A DNA stretch of 64,000 bases from Planctomycetia bacterium (GTDB taxonomy: Bacteria > Planctomycetota > Planctomycetia > Pirellulales > UBA1268). The stretch is taken from NCBI GenBank assembly GCA_014192425.1, contig BJHK01000001.1, positions 128,623 to 192,622 of the forward strand, in the 5' to 3' direction. This document shows positions 55,100 through 62,665 of this stretch, one piece after another; the stretch's first letter is position 1, and each line of letters opens with the position of its first letter. Made by a program: the position numbers and the translations under genes. Below the pieces are notes generated by a model. That model had not been told where the DNA came from and made no database searches. It saw nothing but the letters and a program-made list of their open reading frames with translations.

Positions 55100-56758
55100 G
55101 TGTTTCGCAGTCGGTTTGTCGACGCCGCCTTACGCGGTCTCTGCCTGGCGATCCTGCTCGCGGCCGCTGCCGAAGCGGGTGACAGCAGTCCGTTGCAGAC
55201 GACTGCTCCGGAGCCGCCCGAGGAGATTGTCTTCGCCGCCGAGGAGCCGTCGGCCGTCGTCGAGCTCCCCGCCCCGGCTCCCGACCTGCCCCAAGGCGTG
55301 GCCGGCGAATTGGAGCGCCTGCAGCGGCAGATCGACGACCTGCGGGCGGCCCAGCAGCGATCGGCGGCTGGGGCTACGCCGGCCCGCGCCGTCGCGGCCC
55401 CGGGCGGCAAGGAGAAGGGCAGCACGGAGAAAGCACGCGGGGCAAAAGCTGGCGAGGAGAAGGCCGGGGGCTCCGCAGAGGAACGGATCTCGGCGGTCGA
55501 GAAGGGGCTGGGAAAACTCGTCGCCGCCGTCGACAAAAAGAAGGCCGACGACGCCAAGAAGCCATCGCTCGTCGTCTCCGGCCAGGTGCAGGCCGACCAG
55601 GTGTACTTCGGCCAGGGGCCCGTCAGCCGGGCGAGCGTCGGTGATCTCCAGGATGGCACCCAGTTTCGCCGGCTCCGCATCGGCGCCCGGGGCACCAGCT
55701 TCGAGGTCCTCGAATACTCGCTGGGGGTCGACTTCGCCCTCGCCAACCAGCCCAGCTTCCTCGACAACTACCTGGAGTGGAAGCAACTGCCCTGGCTGCA
55801 GAACGTCCGCGCGGGCCACTACTTCGAGCCCTTCTCCTTGGAGCGGGTGACGCAGAACCGCAACAACACGTTCATGGAGCGGTCGCTCGTCGACACCTTC
55901 GCCCCGGCCCGCAACATGGGGGTCATGGCCTACGGCAACACGGAGGACGAACTGGCGACGTGGGCCATCGGCACGTTTCGCACCAACTCCGACAACACCG
56001 GCAACGACTCCTTCGACAGCGGCCAGGCGCTGACGATGCGCGGCACCTGGCTGCCGTGGTGGGACGAGCCCAGCGACGGCCGGTTCTACATGCACCTCGG
56101 CGCCGCCTACAGCTACCGGGCCACGGCGCAGAACCAGGTCCGGTTTCGCAACACGCCCGAGATCCGCAAGCAGCAGCCGGCCACGGTCTTCGGCCCGGTC
56201 GGGCCGCCGAGCCCCAGCAACTACATCAACGGCGTGCCGGGGCCGTTCGCCCCGATCTTCGTCGACACGGGCAACATCCCCGCCCGCAACTTCCAGCTCT
56301 TCGACCCCGAGTTCGCCCTGATCATGGGGCCCGTCTCGCTGCAGTCTGAATATGCCTTCGCCTTCGTCGAGCAGATCGGCGGGCCGCCGCTGTTCTTCAA
56401 CGGCTACATGGCCCAGCTGAGCTGGTTTCTCACCGGCGAGCACCGGCCCTACGACCGCAAGCAGGGCATTCACACGCGGATGCAGCCCTTCGAGGATTTC
56501 TTCCGGGTGCGGACGCGGTCGCAGGGGGTTCAGACCGGGCTCGGCGCCTGGGAGATCGCCGCCCGGTTCTCGAACATCGTCCTCAACGACCACAACATCC
56601 GTGGCAACAACCTGACCGACTTCACGGTCGGCCTGAACTGGTACCTGAATCCCTACACCCGCTGGAAATTCAACTACATCCGCGCCTTCCTCGAGGATGA
56701 CCGCAAGGGCAACAGCCTCACCGACGCCTACGGGATGCGGATCGACTTCGAGTTCTGA
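55100..56758 (+). CDS. Outer-membrane porin, OprP/OprO-like
   Basis: 552 aa from a GTG at 55100. Signal peptide (LCLAILLAAAAEAG) first; then a Glu/Pro-rich stretch and a short coiled coil (LERLQRQIDDLRAAQQ), then a Lys/Ala-rich linker; from ~155 a beta-barrel with alternating aromatic residues, beginning SLVVSGQVQADQVYFGQ. The last residue is Phe (DFEF), the outer-membrane insertion signal. It fits the phosphate-selective porin O/P superfamily; the transported ion is not shown by the sequence. Confidence 0.85.
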   Translation: MFRSRFVDAALRGLCLAILLAAAAEAGDSSPLQTTAPEPPEEIVFAAEEPSAVVELPAPAPDLPQGVAGELERLQRQIDDLRAAQQRSAAGATPARAVAAPGGKEKGSTEKARGAKAGEEKAGGSAEERISAVEKGLGKLVAAVDKKKADDAKKPSLVVSGQVQADQVYFGQGPVSRASVGDLQDGTQFRRLRIGARGTSFEVLEYSLGVDFALANQPSFLDNYLEWKQLPWLQNVRAGHYFEPFSLERVTQNRNNTFMERSLVDTFAPARNMGVMAYGNTEDELATWAIGTFRTNSDNTGNDSFDSGQALTMRGTWLPWWDEPSDGRFYMHLGAAYSYRATAQNQVRFRNTPEIRKQQPATVFGPVGPPSPSNYINGVPGPFAPIFVDTGNIPARNFQLFDPEFALIMGPVSLQSEYAFAFVEQIGGPPLFFNGYMAQLSWFLTGEHRPYDRKQGIHTRMQPFEDFFRVRTRSQGVQTGLGAWEIAARFSNIVLNDHNIRGNNLTDFTVGLNWYLNPYTRWKFNYIRAFLEDDRKGNSLTDAYGMRIDFEF

Positions 56759-56794
56759 CCAGACCACAGGGAGGGCCGATCGCGGCCGCCGATC

Positions 56795-57421
56795 ATGATC
56801 CGCATGCATCCCGGACGACGGCCGCTGGCCGTGGTTGCGGTCCTCGTCCTCGTCGTCATCTGTCACGGGGCGGCTCCTGCCGACACGGGGAAGGGGGCCG
56901 ACAAGGCAAAGGCTCAGGGCAAGTCAGAGGGCAAGTCAGAGGGCAAGTCAGAGGGCAAGTCAGAGGGCAAGTCAGAGGGCAAGTCAGAGGGCAAGGACCG
57001 TCCGGCCTGCGTTCACTGCGGCGCGACCTGCGGCCTCGTGGCCTTCTGTGAATGCAAGCCGGGGACGAAGAAGACGCAAAAGACCGAATATGACATGACC
57101 TGCGATCCGGTCTGCGTGCCTGGCTGCAGCGGGTTCGCCTGGCCGTGGGACCGGCGGCACTGCGCGGGCTGCACGAAGGGCGCCAGCGGTTGCACGGACG
57201 ATGGCAGCGACGGCTGCGGGGCGGACTCCTGCCGGGCCTGGGTGCGGCAGCGGAAGAAACTGGTCAAGGAGTCCAAGGACGAAGAAAAAGAGGTGATCGA
57301 GCGAAAGGTCGTCTGGGTCTGCCGCGGCTGCACCAGCGGCTGCACGGCTCCTGCCCGTCCGGCTTCGACGGCATCCGGGTGGTGGCCGGCGTGGCTGCGC
57401 TGGCCCCACGCGGGGCCATGA
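56795..57421 (+). CDS. Secreted Cys-rich protein with tandem GKSE repeats
   Basis: 208 aa. Signal peptide (VVAVLVLVVICHGAAPA), then a Lys/Glu repeat GKSE x6 (about residues 41-65), then a Cys-rich core with ~17 Cys in ~90 residues (CVHCGATCGLVAFCECKPG, CDPVCVPGCSGF, CAGCTKGASGC), a charged helix, and CRGCTSGCTAP near the end. The paired Cys suggest disulfides or metal binding outside the cell. No family recognised. It starts 36 bases after the porin. Confidence 0.65.
   Translation: MIRMHPGRRPLAVVAVLVLVVICHGAAPADTGKGADKAKAQGKSEGKSEGKSEGKSEGKSEGKSEGKDRPACVHCGATCGLVAFCECKPGTKKTQKTEYDMTCDPVCVPGCSGFAWPWDRRHCAGCTKGASGCTDDGSDGCGADSCRAWVRQRKKLVKESKDEEKEVIERKVVWVCRGCTSGCTAPARPASTASGWWPAWLRWPHAGP
56917..56988 (+). 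repeat. 12-bp tandem repeat, six exact copies
   Basis: GGGCAAGTCAGA repeats six times without a mismatch from 56917 to 56988, followed by a partial unit. In frame it encodes GKSE. The exact identity at DNA level suggests recent slippage and length variability. Confidence 0.9.
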
Positions 57422-57432
57422 AGGCGTCGGTG

Positions 57433-57645
57433 TCAGTTCGCCTGCAGGGCCTCGACGCTGTTAATGTGGATCAGGGCGCAGGTGACGCTGCGGTCATCGT
57501 CGGGGTAATAGACGATCACCCTGGTCTTCATCACGAACGCACACTCCGGGTGCCGGATTTCATGCACCTCGCCATTCGACATCCTGATGACGAATGGTTC
57601 GAAGGGTTCGCGTCTCAGGTAATCCTTGATCGTCTCCGCGTTCAT
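57433..57645 (-). CDS. Small conserved planctomycete-type protein, 70 aa
   Basis: The pattern YLRREPFEPFVIRMSNGEVHEIRHPECAFV is typical of a family of very short planctomycete proteins with a compact beta-fold. Function unknown. Convergent with the Cys-rich gene (11-base gap). Confidence 0.65.
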   Translation of the reverse strand: MNAETIKDYLRREPFEPFVIRMSNGEVHEIRHPECAFVMKTRVIVYYPDDDRSVTCALIHINSVEALQAN

Positions 57646-57946
57646 GGCGGGGCTCCCGGTCGGGGCTGTCAGGAAGTGAACATATGAACAATATAGCGGC
57701 GGATGGTGGCGGAGGGAAGGGAGGGGACGGCATTTGGCAAAGGTTTCACAGTGCTGTGTCGCCGGGCCGGCGGCTGTCTCCTCGCTGGGATATTTCGCCG
57801 CGATCGCCCGTGGCGATGCGGACCGGGGGCCCGTGAAGGCGAAATCTCCAACGCTCGTCGAGCAGCCGCCGGCCCGGCTGCGTCAGGCGCGAGACCTCCG
57901 GGCAGAACGCCAGCGCTGTGCGCGGGTGTCTGGCGATGTCAGCCGG
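57646..57946. other. Intergenic region, ~300 bp, nothing recognised
   Basis: Lies between two minus-strand genes. A short AT-richer patch around 57680-57705 may hold the promoter of the 70-aa protein. No repeat, RNA or gene seen. Confidence 0.4.
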
Positions 57947-59041
57947 TTACTTCGTCGCCACGAGGAAGTGGCAGATGTCGCCGTCGCGCATCTCGTAGTC
58001 CTTCCCCTCGACCCGGAGCTTGCCGGCGGCGCGGATCTCCTTCTCGCTCTTGAAATGCTCGAGGTCCTCGAGAGCGTAGATCTCCGCCCGGATGAAGCCT
58101 TTCTCGAAGTCGGTGTGGATCACGCCCGCCGCCTGCGGGGCCAGCGCGCCGACCGGGATCGTCCACGCCCGAACCTCCTTCTCGCCGGCCGTGAAGTAGC
58201 TCTGCAGGCCGAGCGTGCGGTAGGCAGCCCGGGCGAGCGCCGCCAGCGCGGGCTCCGTGAGGCCGGCGCCGGCGAGCATCTCCCCCCGGTCGGCCTCGTC
58301 CAGTTCCGCGATCTCGGCCTCCAGCTTCGCGCACACCGGCACCACCTCCGCGCCGGCCTTCGTCGCCGCCGCACGCACCGCCTGCACGAGCGGCCCTGTG
58401 CCCGCCAGGTCCCCCTCATCGACGTTGGCGACGTAGAGGATCGGCTTGGCGGACAGCAGGCCGAGTTCACGGACGGCCTTCTTGCCCACGTCGTCGAAGT
58501 CGAGCGTCCGCACCGGCTTCTCCTCCGCCAGGTGGGCGAGGCAGGCGCGGATCACGTCGACCTTCGCCTTGGCATCCTTGTCGGGGCCCTTCGCCGCCCG
58601 CTCCGCCTTGGGGAGCAGGTTGTCGAGGTGCTGGATGTCGGCGAGGAGGAGCTCGAGCTCGATCGTCTCCATGTCGGAGACGGGATCGACCTTGCCGGCC
58701 ACGTGGATGACGTCGGGATCCTCGAAGCAGCGGACGACCTGGAGGATCGCGTCCACCTCGCGGATGTGGGCGAGGAACTTGTTGCCCAGCCCCTGGCCCT
58801 CGCTCGCCCCCTTCACGATCCCGGCGATGTCAACCAGCTTGAGCGCCGCCGGGATCACCTTCTGCGGGGGAATGAACCGCGTGATCCGCTGCAGGCGGTC
58901 GTCGGGCACGCTCACCATCCCCTCGTTGGGCTCGATCGTGCAGAAGGGATAGTTGGCGCTCTGCGCCGCCTTCGACTGGGTGAGGGCGTTGAAGAGCGTG
59001 CTCTTGCCGACGTTCGGCAGTCCGACGATGCCTGCTTCCAT
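57947..59041 (-). CDS. ychF: Redox-regulated ATPase YchF
   Basis: 364 aa, full length. Obg-family motifs: [15 protein letters not shown] (G1), [20 protein letters not shown] (G3) and [10 protein letters not shown] in the G4 position, with the C-terminal TGS domain ([17 protein letters not shown]). YchF binds ATP rather than GTP and associates with ribosomes. Divergent from the glycosylase gene. Confidence 0.93.
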   Translation of the reverse strand: MEAGIVGLPNVGKSTLFNALTQSKAAQSANYPFCTIEPNEGMVSVPDDRLQRITRFIPPQKVIPAALKLVDIAGIVKGASEGQGLGNKFLAHIREVDAILQVVRCFEDPDVIHVAGKVDPVSDMETIELELLLADIQHLDNLLPKAERAAKGPDKDAKAKVDVIRACLAHLAEEKPVRTLDFDDVGKKAVRELGLLSAKPILYVANVDEGDLAGTGPLVQAVRAAATKAGAEVVPVCAKLEAEIAELDEADRGEMLAGAGLTEPALAALARAAYRTLGLQSYFTAGEKEVRAWTIPVGALAPQAAGVIHTDFEKGFIRAEIYALEDLEHFKSEKEIRAAGKLRVEGKDYEMRDGDICHFLVATK

Positions 59042-59179
59042 GGGGGCTCCGCGCGTGATGGTTCAAGGGGCGGCATCATAGCAGGCGGCGGTGTGAGTCC
59101 AGCGCCACGGCCGCCGCGGCTCGGGGCGGGGATGTCGGCCCGCTCGCCGGCGGCGGCTGGATCGCGTACAAGGACAGGC

Positions 59180-59764
59180 ATGACTCGCCGCACCGGCCCG
59201 CTGCCCGCCCCGTTCTTCGACCGGCCGGCCGACCGGGTGGCGCGGGATCTCCTCGGCGCCTCCCTCGTCGTGCGGGCCGCCGACGGCGGCGTCACGCGGC
59301 ACCTGGTCCACGAGGTCGAGGGCTACCTCGGCGGCCATGACCTCGCCTGCCACGGATCGAAGGGGATGACCGCCCGCAACGCCGTGATGTTCGGCCCGGC
59401 GGGTCGCTGGTACGTCTACCTGTGCTACGGCATGCACTGGATGCTCAACGTCGTCACCGGGCCGCCCGGCGTGCCCGCCGCCGTGCTCATTCGTGGGGCC
59501 GGCGAGTTCGTCGGGCCGGGGCGGCTGACCCGCGGCCTGGGAATCGACCGGCGGATCGACGGCCGGACCGCGGGACGGGCAGCCGGCCTGTGGTTCGAGG
59601 CGGCGTTCGTGCCGGTGCCGCGGCGGCTGATCGAGCGCACGCCGCGGATCGGCGTCGGCTATGCCGGGGACTGGGCCGACGCGCCGCTGCGGTTTGTCGT
59701 CGACGCGGAGAAACTGACTACACTAACTGTGCGTTCGGAAGTCACGAGGAGATCGTCGCGATGA
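59180..59764 (+). CDS. DNA-3-methyladenine glycosylase (AAG/MPG type)
   Basis: 194 aa from the ATG at 59180. Family blocks: RDLLGASLV, HEVEGYLGGHDLACH, NAVMFGPAGRWYVYLCYG and VLIRG. It excises alkylated purines in base excision repair. A GGACAGGCA word overlaps the start codon. Its stop overlaps the msrA start (ATGA). Confidence 0.9.
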   Translation: MTRRTGPLPAPFFDRPADRVARDLLGASLVVRAADGGVTRHLVHEVEGYLGGHDLACHGSKGMTARNAVMFGPAGRWYVYLCYGMHWMLNVVTGPPGVPAAVLIRGAGEFVGPGRLTRGLGIDRRIDGRTAGRAAGLWFEAAFVPVPRRLIERTPRIGVGYAGDWADAPLRFVVDAEKLTTLTVRSEVTRRSSR

Positions 59765-60384
59765 ACCAGGTCACGCTCGGAATCCTGCTTGCCTGTGGCC
59801 TTGCCATGATGTCGGTGGTGATGCACCCTGCTGCGGCCGCCGACGCGCCGCCCAAGACGGCCAAGGCGACGCTGGCCGGCGGCTGCTTCTGGTGCACGGA
59901 GGCGGTGTTCGCCGAACTCAAGGGGGTGAAGAAGGTCGTCAGCGGCTACACGAACGGCAGCGTTCCCAACCCCACGTACAAGCAGGTCTGCACCGGCCTC
60001 ACAGGTCATGCCGAGGCGATCGAGATCGAGTACGACCCGTCCGTGGTGTCGTTCGAGAAGCTGCTCGAGGTGTTCTTCGCGACGCACGACCCGACGACGC
60101 TCAACCAGCAGGGGGTCGACGCGGGCACGCAGTATCGCTCGGGCATCTATTACCACGACGACGAGCAGATGCGGGTGGCGAGACAGGTGATCAAGGCCCT
60201 CGACGACGCGAAGGCCTTTCCGGCGAAGATCGTCACCGAGGTGACGAAGGCGGAGAAGTTTTATCCGGCGGAGGACTACCACCAGGACTTCTTCGCCAAC
60301 AATCCGAACCAGCCCTATTGCCGGGCGGTGGCGGCGCCGAAGGTGGACAAGGTCCGCAAGGTGTTCAAGGGCCTGGTGAAGTAA
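59761..60384 (+). CDS. msrA: Peptide-methionine (S)-S-oxide reductase, secreted
   Basis: 207 aa, starting by ATGA overlap with the glycosylase. An N-terminal signal peptide (LGILLACGLAMMSVVMHPAAAA) precedes the MsrA domain with the catalytic GCFWC (C42). HDPTTLNQQGVDAGTQYRS is also conserved. It repairs methionine-S-sulfoxide, here outside the cytoplasm. Confidence 0.92.
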   Translation: MNQVTLGILLACGLAMMSVVMHPAAAADAPPKTAKATLAGGCFWCTEAVFAELKGVKKVVSGYTNGSVPNPTYKQVCTGLTGHAEAIEIEYDPSVVSFEKLLEVFFATHDPTTLNQQGVDAGTQYRSGIYYHDDEQMRVARQVIKALDDAKAFPAKIVTEVTKAEKFYPAEDYHQDFFANNPNQPYCRAVAAPKVDKVRKVFKGLVK

Positions 60385-60497
60385 GGGCTTTCGGTCAGCG
60401 GATCGTTCGGCGGACAGGGCTGCCCGTGCCCAAGCGGGGCCAACACTCCAAAGAGTGGACTTTTCAAGCGTCCATAACTTCCTTCAGGAGGCTTTGC

Positions 60498-61796
60498 GTG
60501 CGACGACGAACTCCCTTGCTTGTGAGTGCGTGTGCGTGGTTGTTTTTCGGGGCCTGCTTGCTGGCGGCCGAGCCGGCCGTCGATCTGACCGTGGCGACAG
60601 ACCGGGGCGATGCAACGTACGCGGTTGACACGCCGGTGAAGTTCGTCGTGACCGCGAAGCAGGCGGGACAAGCGGCCGACATCGACGTGGTTTGCACCAT
60701 CGACAAAGACGGCATGCCGCCCAGCGACGCGAAGACGCTGAAACTGACCAACGGGACTGGGACCGTCGAAGGAACCCTCGGCGAACCTGGTTTCCTGAAA
60801 TGTCGAGTGACGTACGGAAGCGGCGCCAAGCCGGCAGCCGCAGCGGTCGCCGTAGCGGCCATCGACCCGCTGAAGATTCCGCCCAGCCTGCCCGTGCCGG
60901 AGGACTTCGACGCTTTTTGGGCGCAGCAGAAGATCCGACTGGCGGACGTGCCCGTGAAGCCGATCCTCGAACCCGTCAAGTCGCCGAAAGGGATCGAGTG
61001 CTTCCACGCCGAGATTCCTTGCGTGCCGCCGCGGCCGACGACGGGCTACTTCGCCCGGCCCGCGGGTGCGGCGCCCAAGAGCCTGCCGGCCATCCTGATG
61101 GTCCAGCGAGCGGGGGTTTTTCAAACCAAGCCCGACGATCCGATCGGCGTCGCCAACAAGTTCCACGCGCTGGTGCTGGACATGAACGCGCACGGTCTGC
61201 CCAACAAGCCCGAAGCATTCAAGGAAGTAGCCGGCACACTGGGCGACTACGCGGCTCTCGGCCGTGAAGACCGGGAGCAAAGCTACTTCCTGGGAATGTA
61301 CCTGCGGCTCCTGCGGGGGCTGGACTTCCTCTGTGCCCAGCCGGAGTGGGACGGCAAGACCTTGATCGTCCGCGGTGGCAGTCAAGGAGGCGGGCAGGCG
61401 ATCGCCGCAGCGGGCCTCGATTCCCGGGTGAGCTTCATTGCCGCCAATGTGCCGGCGATGTGTGATCACTCGGGCTGTGTGATCGGTCGCGCGAGCGGCT
61501 GGCCGGGGTTGGTGCCCACGGGTGAGGACGGCAAGCCGGACCCGAAGGTCCTGCAAGTGGCAAGGTATTTTGACGGCATGAATCTCGTCACACGGGCCAA
61601 GGGCGAGGCAATTTTCGACGTGGGCTTCCTCGATCCTCACTGCCGACCCACGTCCGTGTATGCCGCCTACAACAACTGGCCCGGCACGAAGCGGATCGTG
61701 GACCGACCGCAGGCGGGACACCGGTTCGCACCGGACTTCGGCGATGCCACCATCGCCGAGCACATCGCACGCATGCAGGCCGGCGGCGGACCGTAG
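60498..61796 (+). CDS. Acetyl-xylan-esterase-like secreted hydrolase (AXE1/CE7 type)
   Basis: 432 aa from a GTG at 60498, seven bases after AGGAGG. A signal peptide (LLVSACAWLFFGACLLAAE) is followed by a beta-sandwich domain (~25-125) and an alpha/beta-hydrolase domain. Catalytic candidates: S295 in RGGSQGGG, Asp in FLDPHC and His in QAGHRFAP. CE7-type enzymes deacetylate xylo-oligosaccharides or cephalosporins, so a role in polysaccharide use is likely but not certain. Confidence 0.82.
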   Translation: MRRRTPLLVSACAWLFFGACLLAAEPAVDLTVATDRGDATYAVDTPVKFVVTAKQAGQAADIDVVCTIDKDGMPPSDAKTLKLTNGTGTVEGTLGEPGFLKCRVTYGSGAKPAAAAVAVAAIDPLKIPPSLPVPEDFDAFWAQQKIRLADVPVKPILEPVKSPKGIECFHAEIPCVPPRPTTGYFARPAGAAPKSLPAILMVQRAGVFQTKPDDPIGVANKFHALVLDMNAHGLPNKPEAFKEVAGTLGDYAALGREDREQSYFLGMYLRLLRGLDFLCAQPEWDGKTLIVRGGSQGGGQAIAAAGLDSRVSFIAANVPAMCDHSGCVIGRASGWPGLVPTGEDGKPDPKVLQVARYFDGMNLVTRAKGEAIFDVGFLDPHCRPTSVYAAYNNWPGTKRIVDRPQAGHRFAPDFGDATIAEHIARMQAGGGP

Positions 61797-61899
61797 CATC
61801 GTGGCCTGGCACCCGTGCACGACGCCCCGCGGCCGCCTCCTGCGGCGGGGCGTCTCTACCGGGAGCATCCAAGAGGTGACACTTGCTTGGGCACGGTTC

Positions 61900-62032
61900 G
61901 GGGTTGCCCATGCCCGCTCGCCGGCCGTTCGCTCCGGGCATCCCTGCCCTCCGCTCACTCGGAGGTGCCTGCGCTCTCGCCCTCCGGGCTTCGCTGGCCA
62001 CCTACGCCGACTCGTTGGGCACGGGCAACCCC
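61900..62032. repeat. Inverted-repeat element, copy 3
   Basis: GGGGTTGCCCATGCCC (61900-61915) and its near-complement at 62017-62032 match in 15 of 16 positions. The interior (CGTTCGCTCCGGGCATCC, CCGCTCACTCGGA) matches the copy inside the desulfurase gene. Lies in the 845-base gap after the esterase gene. Confidence 0.7.
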
Positions 62033-62089
62033 TCACGGACTCCACAACCAAAAACGCCAACAGCAACGACCGCTCGTTAGTATCACCCC

Positions 62090-62420
62090 GCGGCCAGGAT
62101 GGCCGCGGCCGCCCGTCCGGGCAACCCTTGGCGTTGCCCATGACGGGCCAAGCGAAAACGGGCAGGATGCCCGTGCTGGCTTCCCGTGGAAAAAGGCATC
62201 CCTGCCCTTTTCCCACTTGGTCGACCGCAGGAAAAGCCGAGGTTTTCCTGGGTCGACAATCGCCGCTTCCTGCGGCAGCGCGAAAACGGCAAGGCTTTGC
62301 AGCCGTGCCGTTACGCGTCAGCGTAACGTGCAACGCGGCCAGGATGGCCGCGGCCGCCCGTCCGGGCAACCCTTGGCGTTGCCCATGACGGGCCAAGCGA
62401 AAACGGGCAGGATGCCCGTG
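62090..62420. repeat. Pair of identical 86-bp palindrome-rich repeats
   Basis: 62090-62175 and 62335-62420 are identical by eye over 86 bases. Each contains GCGGCC-AGGAT-GGCCGC and GGGCAAC-CCTTGGC-GTTGCCC hairpins. Between them (62176-62334) is degenerate related sequence ending in a copy of the GTTACGC-GTCA-GCGTAAC hairpin (62308-62334). Confidence 0.8.
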
Positions 62421-62438
62421 TTTCGCGTGTATACAGCA

Positions 62439-62665
62439 GGCCGCGGGCTCGCGCGGGAACCCTTGGCGTTCCCCCGCGAGCCGAAGGCTGCGAAGGCCAT
62501 GGATGGCTTCGCAGCCGCGCCGTTACGCGTCAGCGTAACGTGCAACGCGGCCCGGAAGGCCGCGGGCTCGCGCGGGAACCCTTGGCGTTCCCCCGCGAGC
62601 CGAAGGCTGCGAAGGCCATGGATGGCTTCGCAGCCGCGCCGTTACGCGTCAGCGTAACGTGCAAC
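62439..62665. repeat. Two 108-bp tandem repeats reaching into the carboxylase gene
   Basis: 62439-62546 and 62558-62665 are identical by eye over 108 bases (period 119). Each has GGGAAC-CCTTGGC-GTTCCC and ends with the GTTACGC-GTCA-GCGTAAC hairpin. The second copy covers the last codons and stop of the minus-strand carboxylase gene. Confidence 0.85.
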
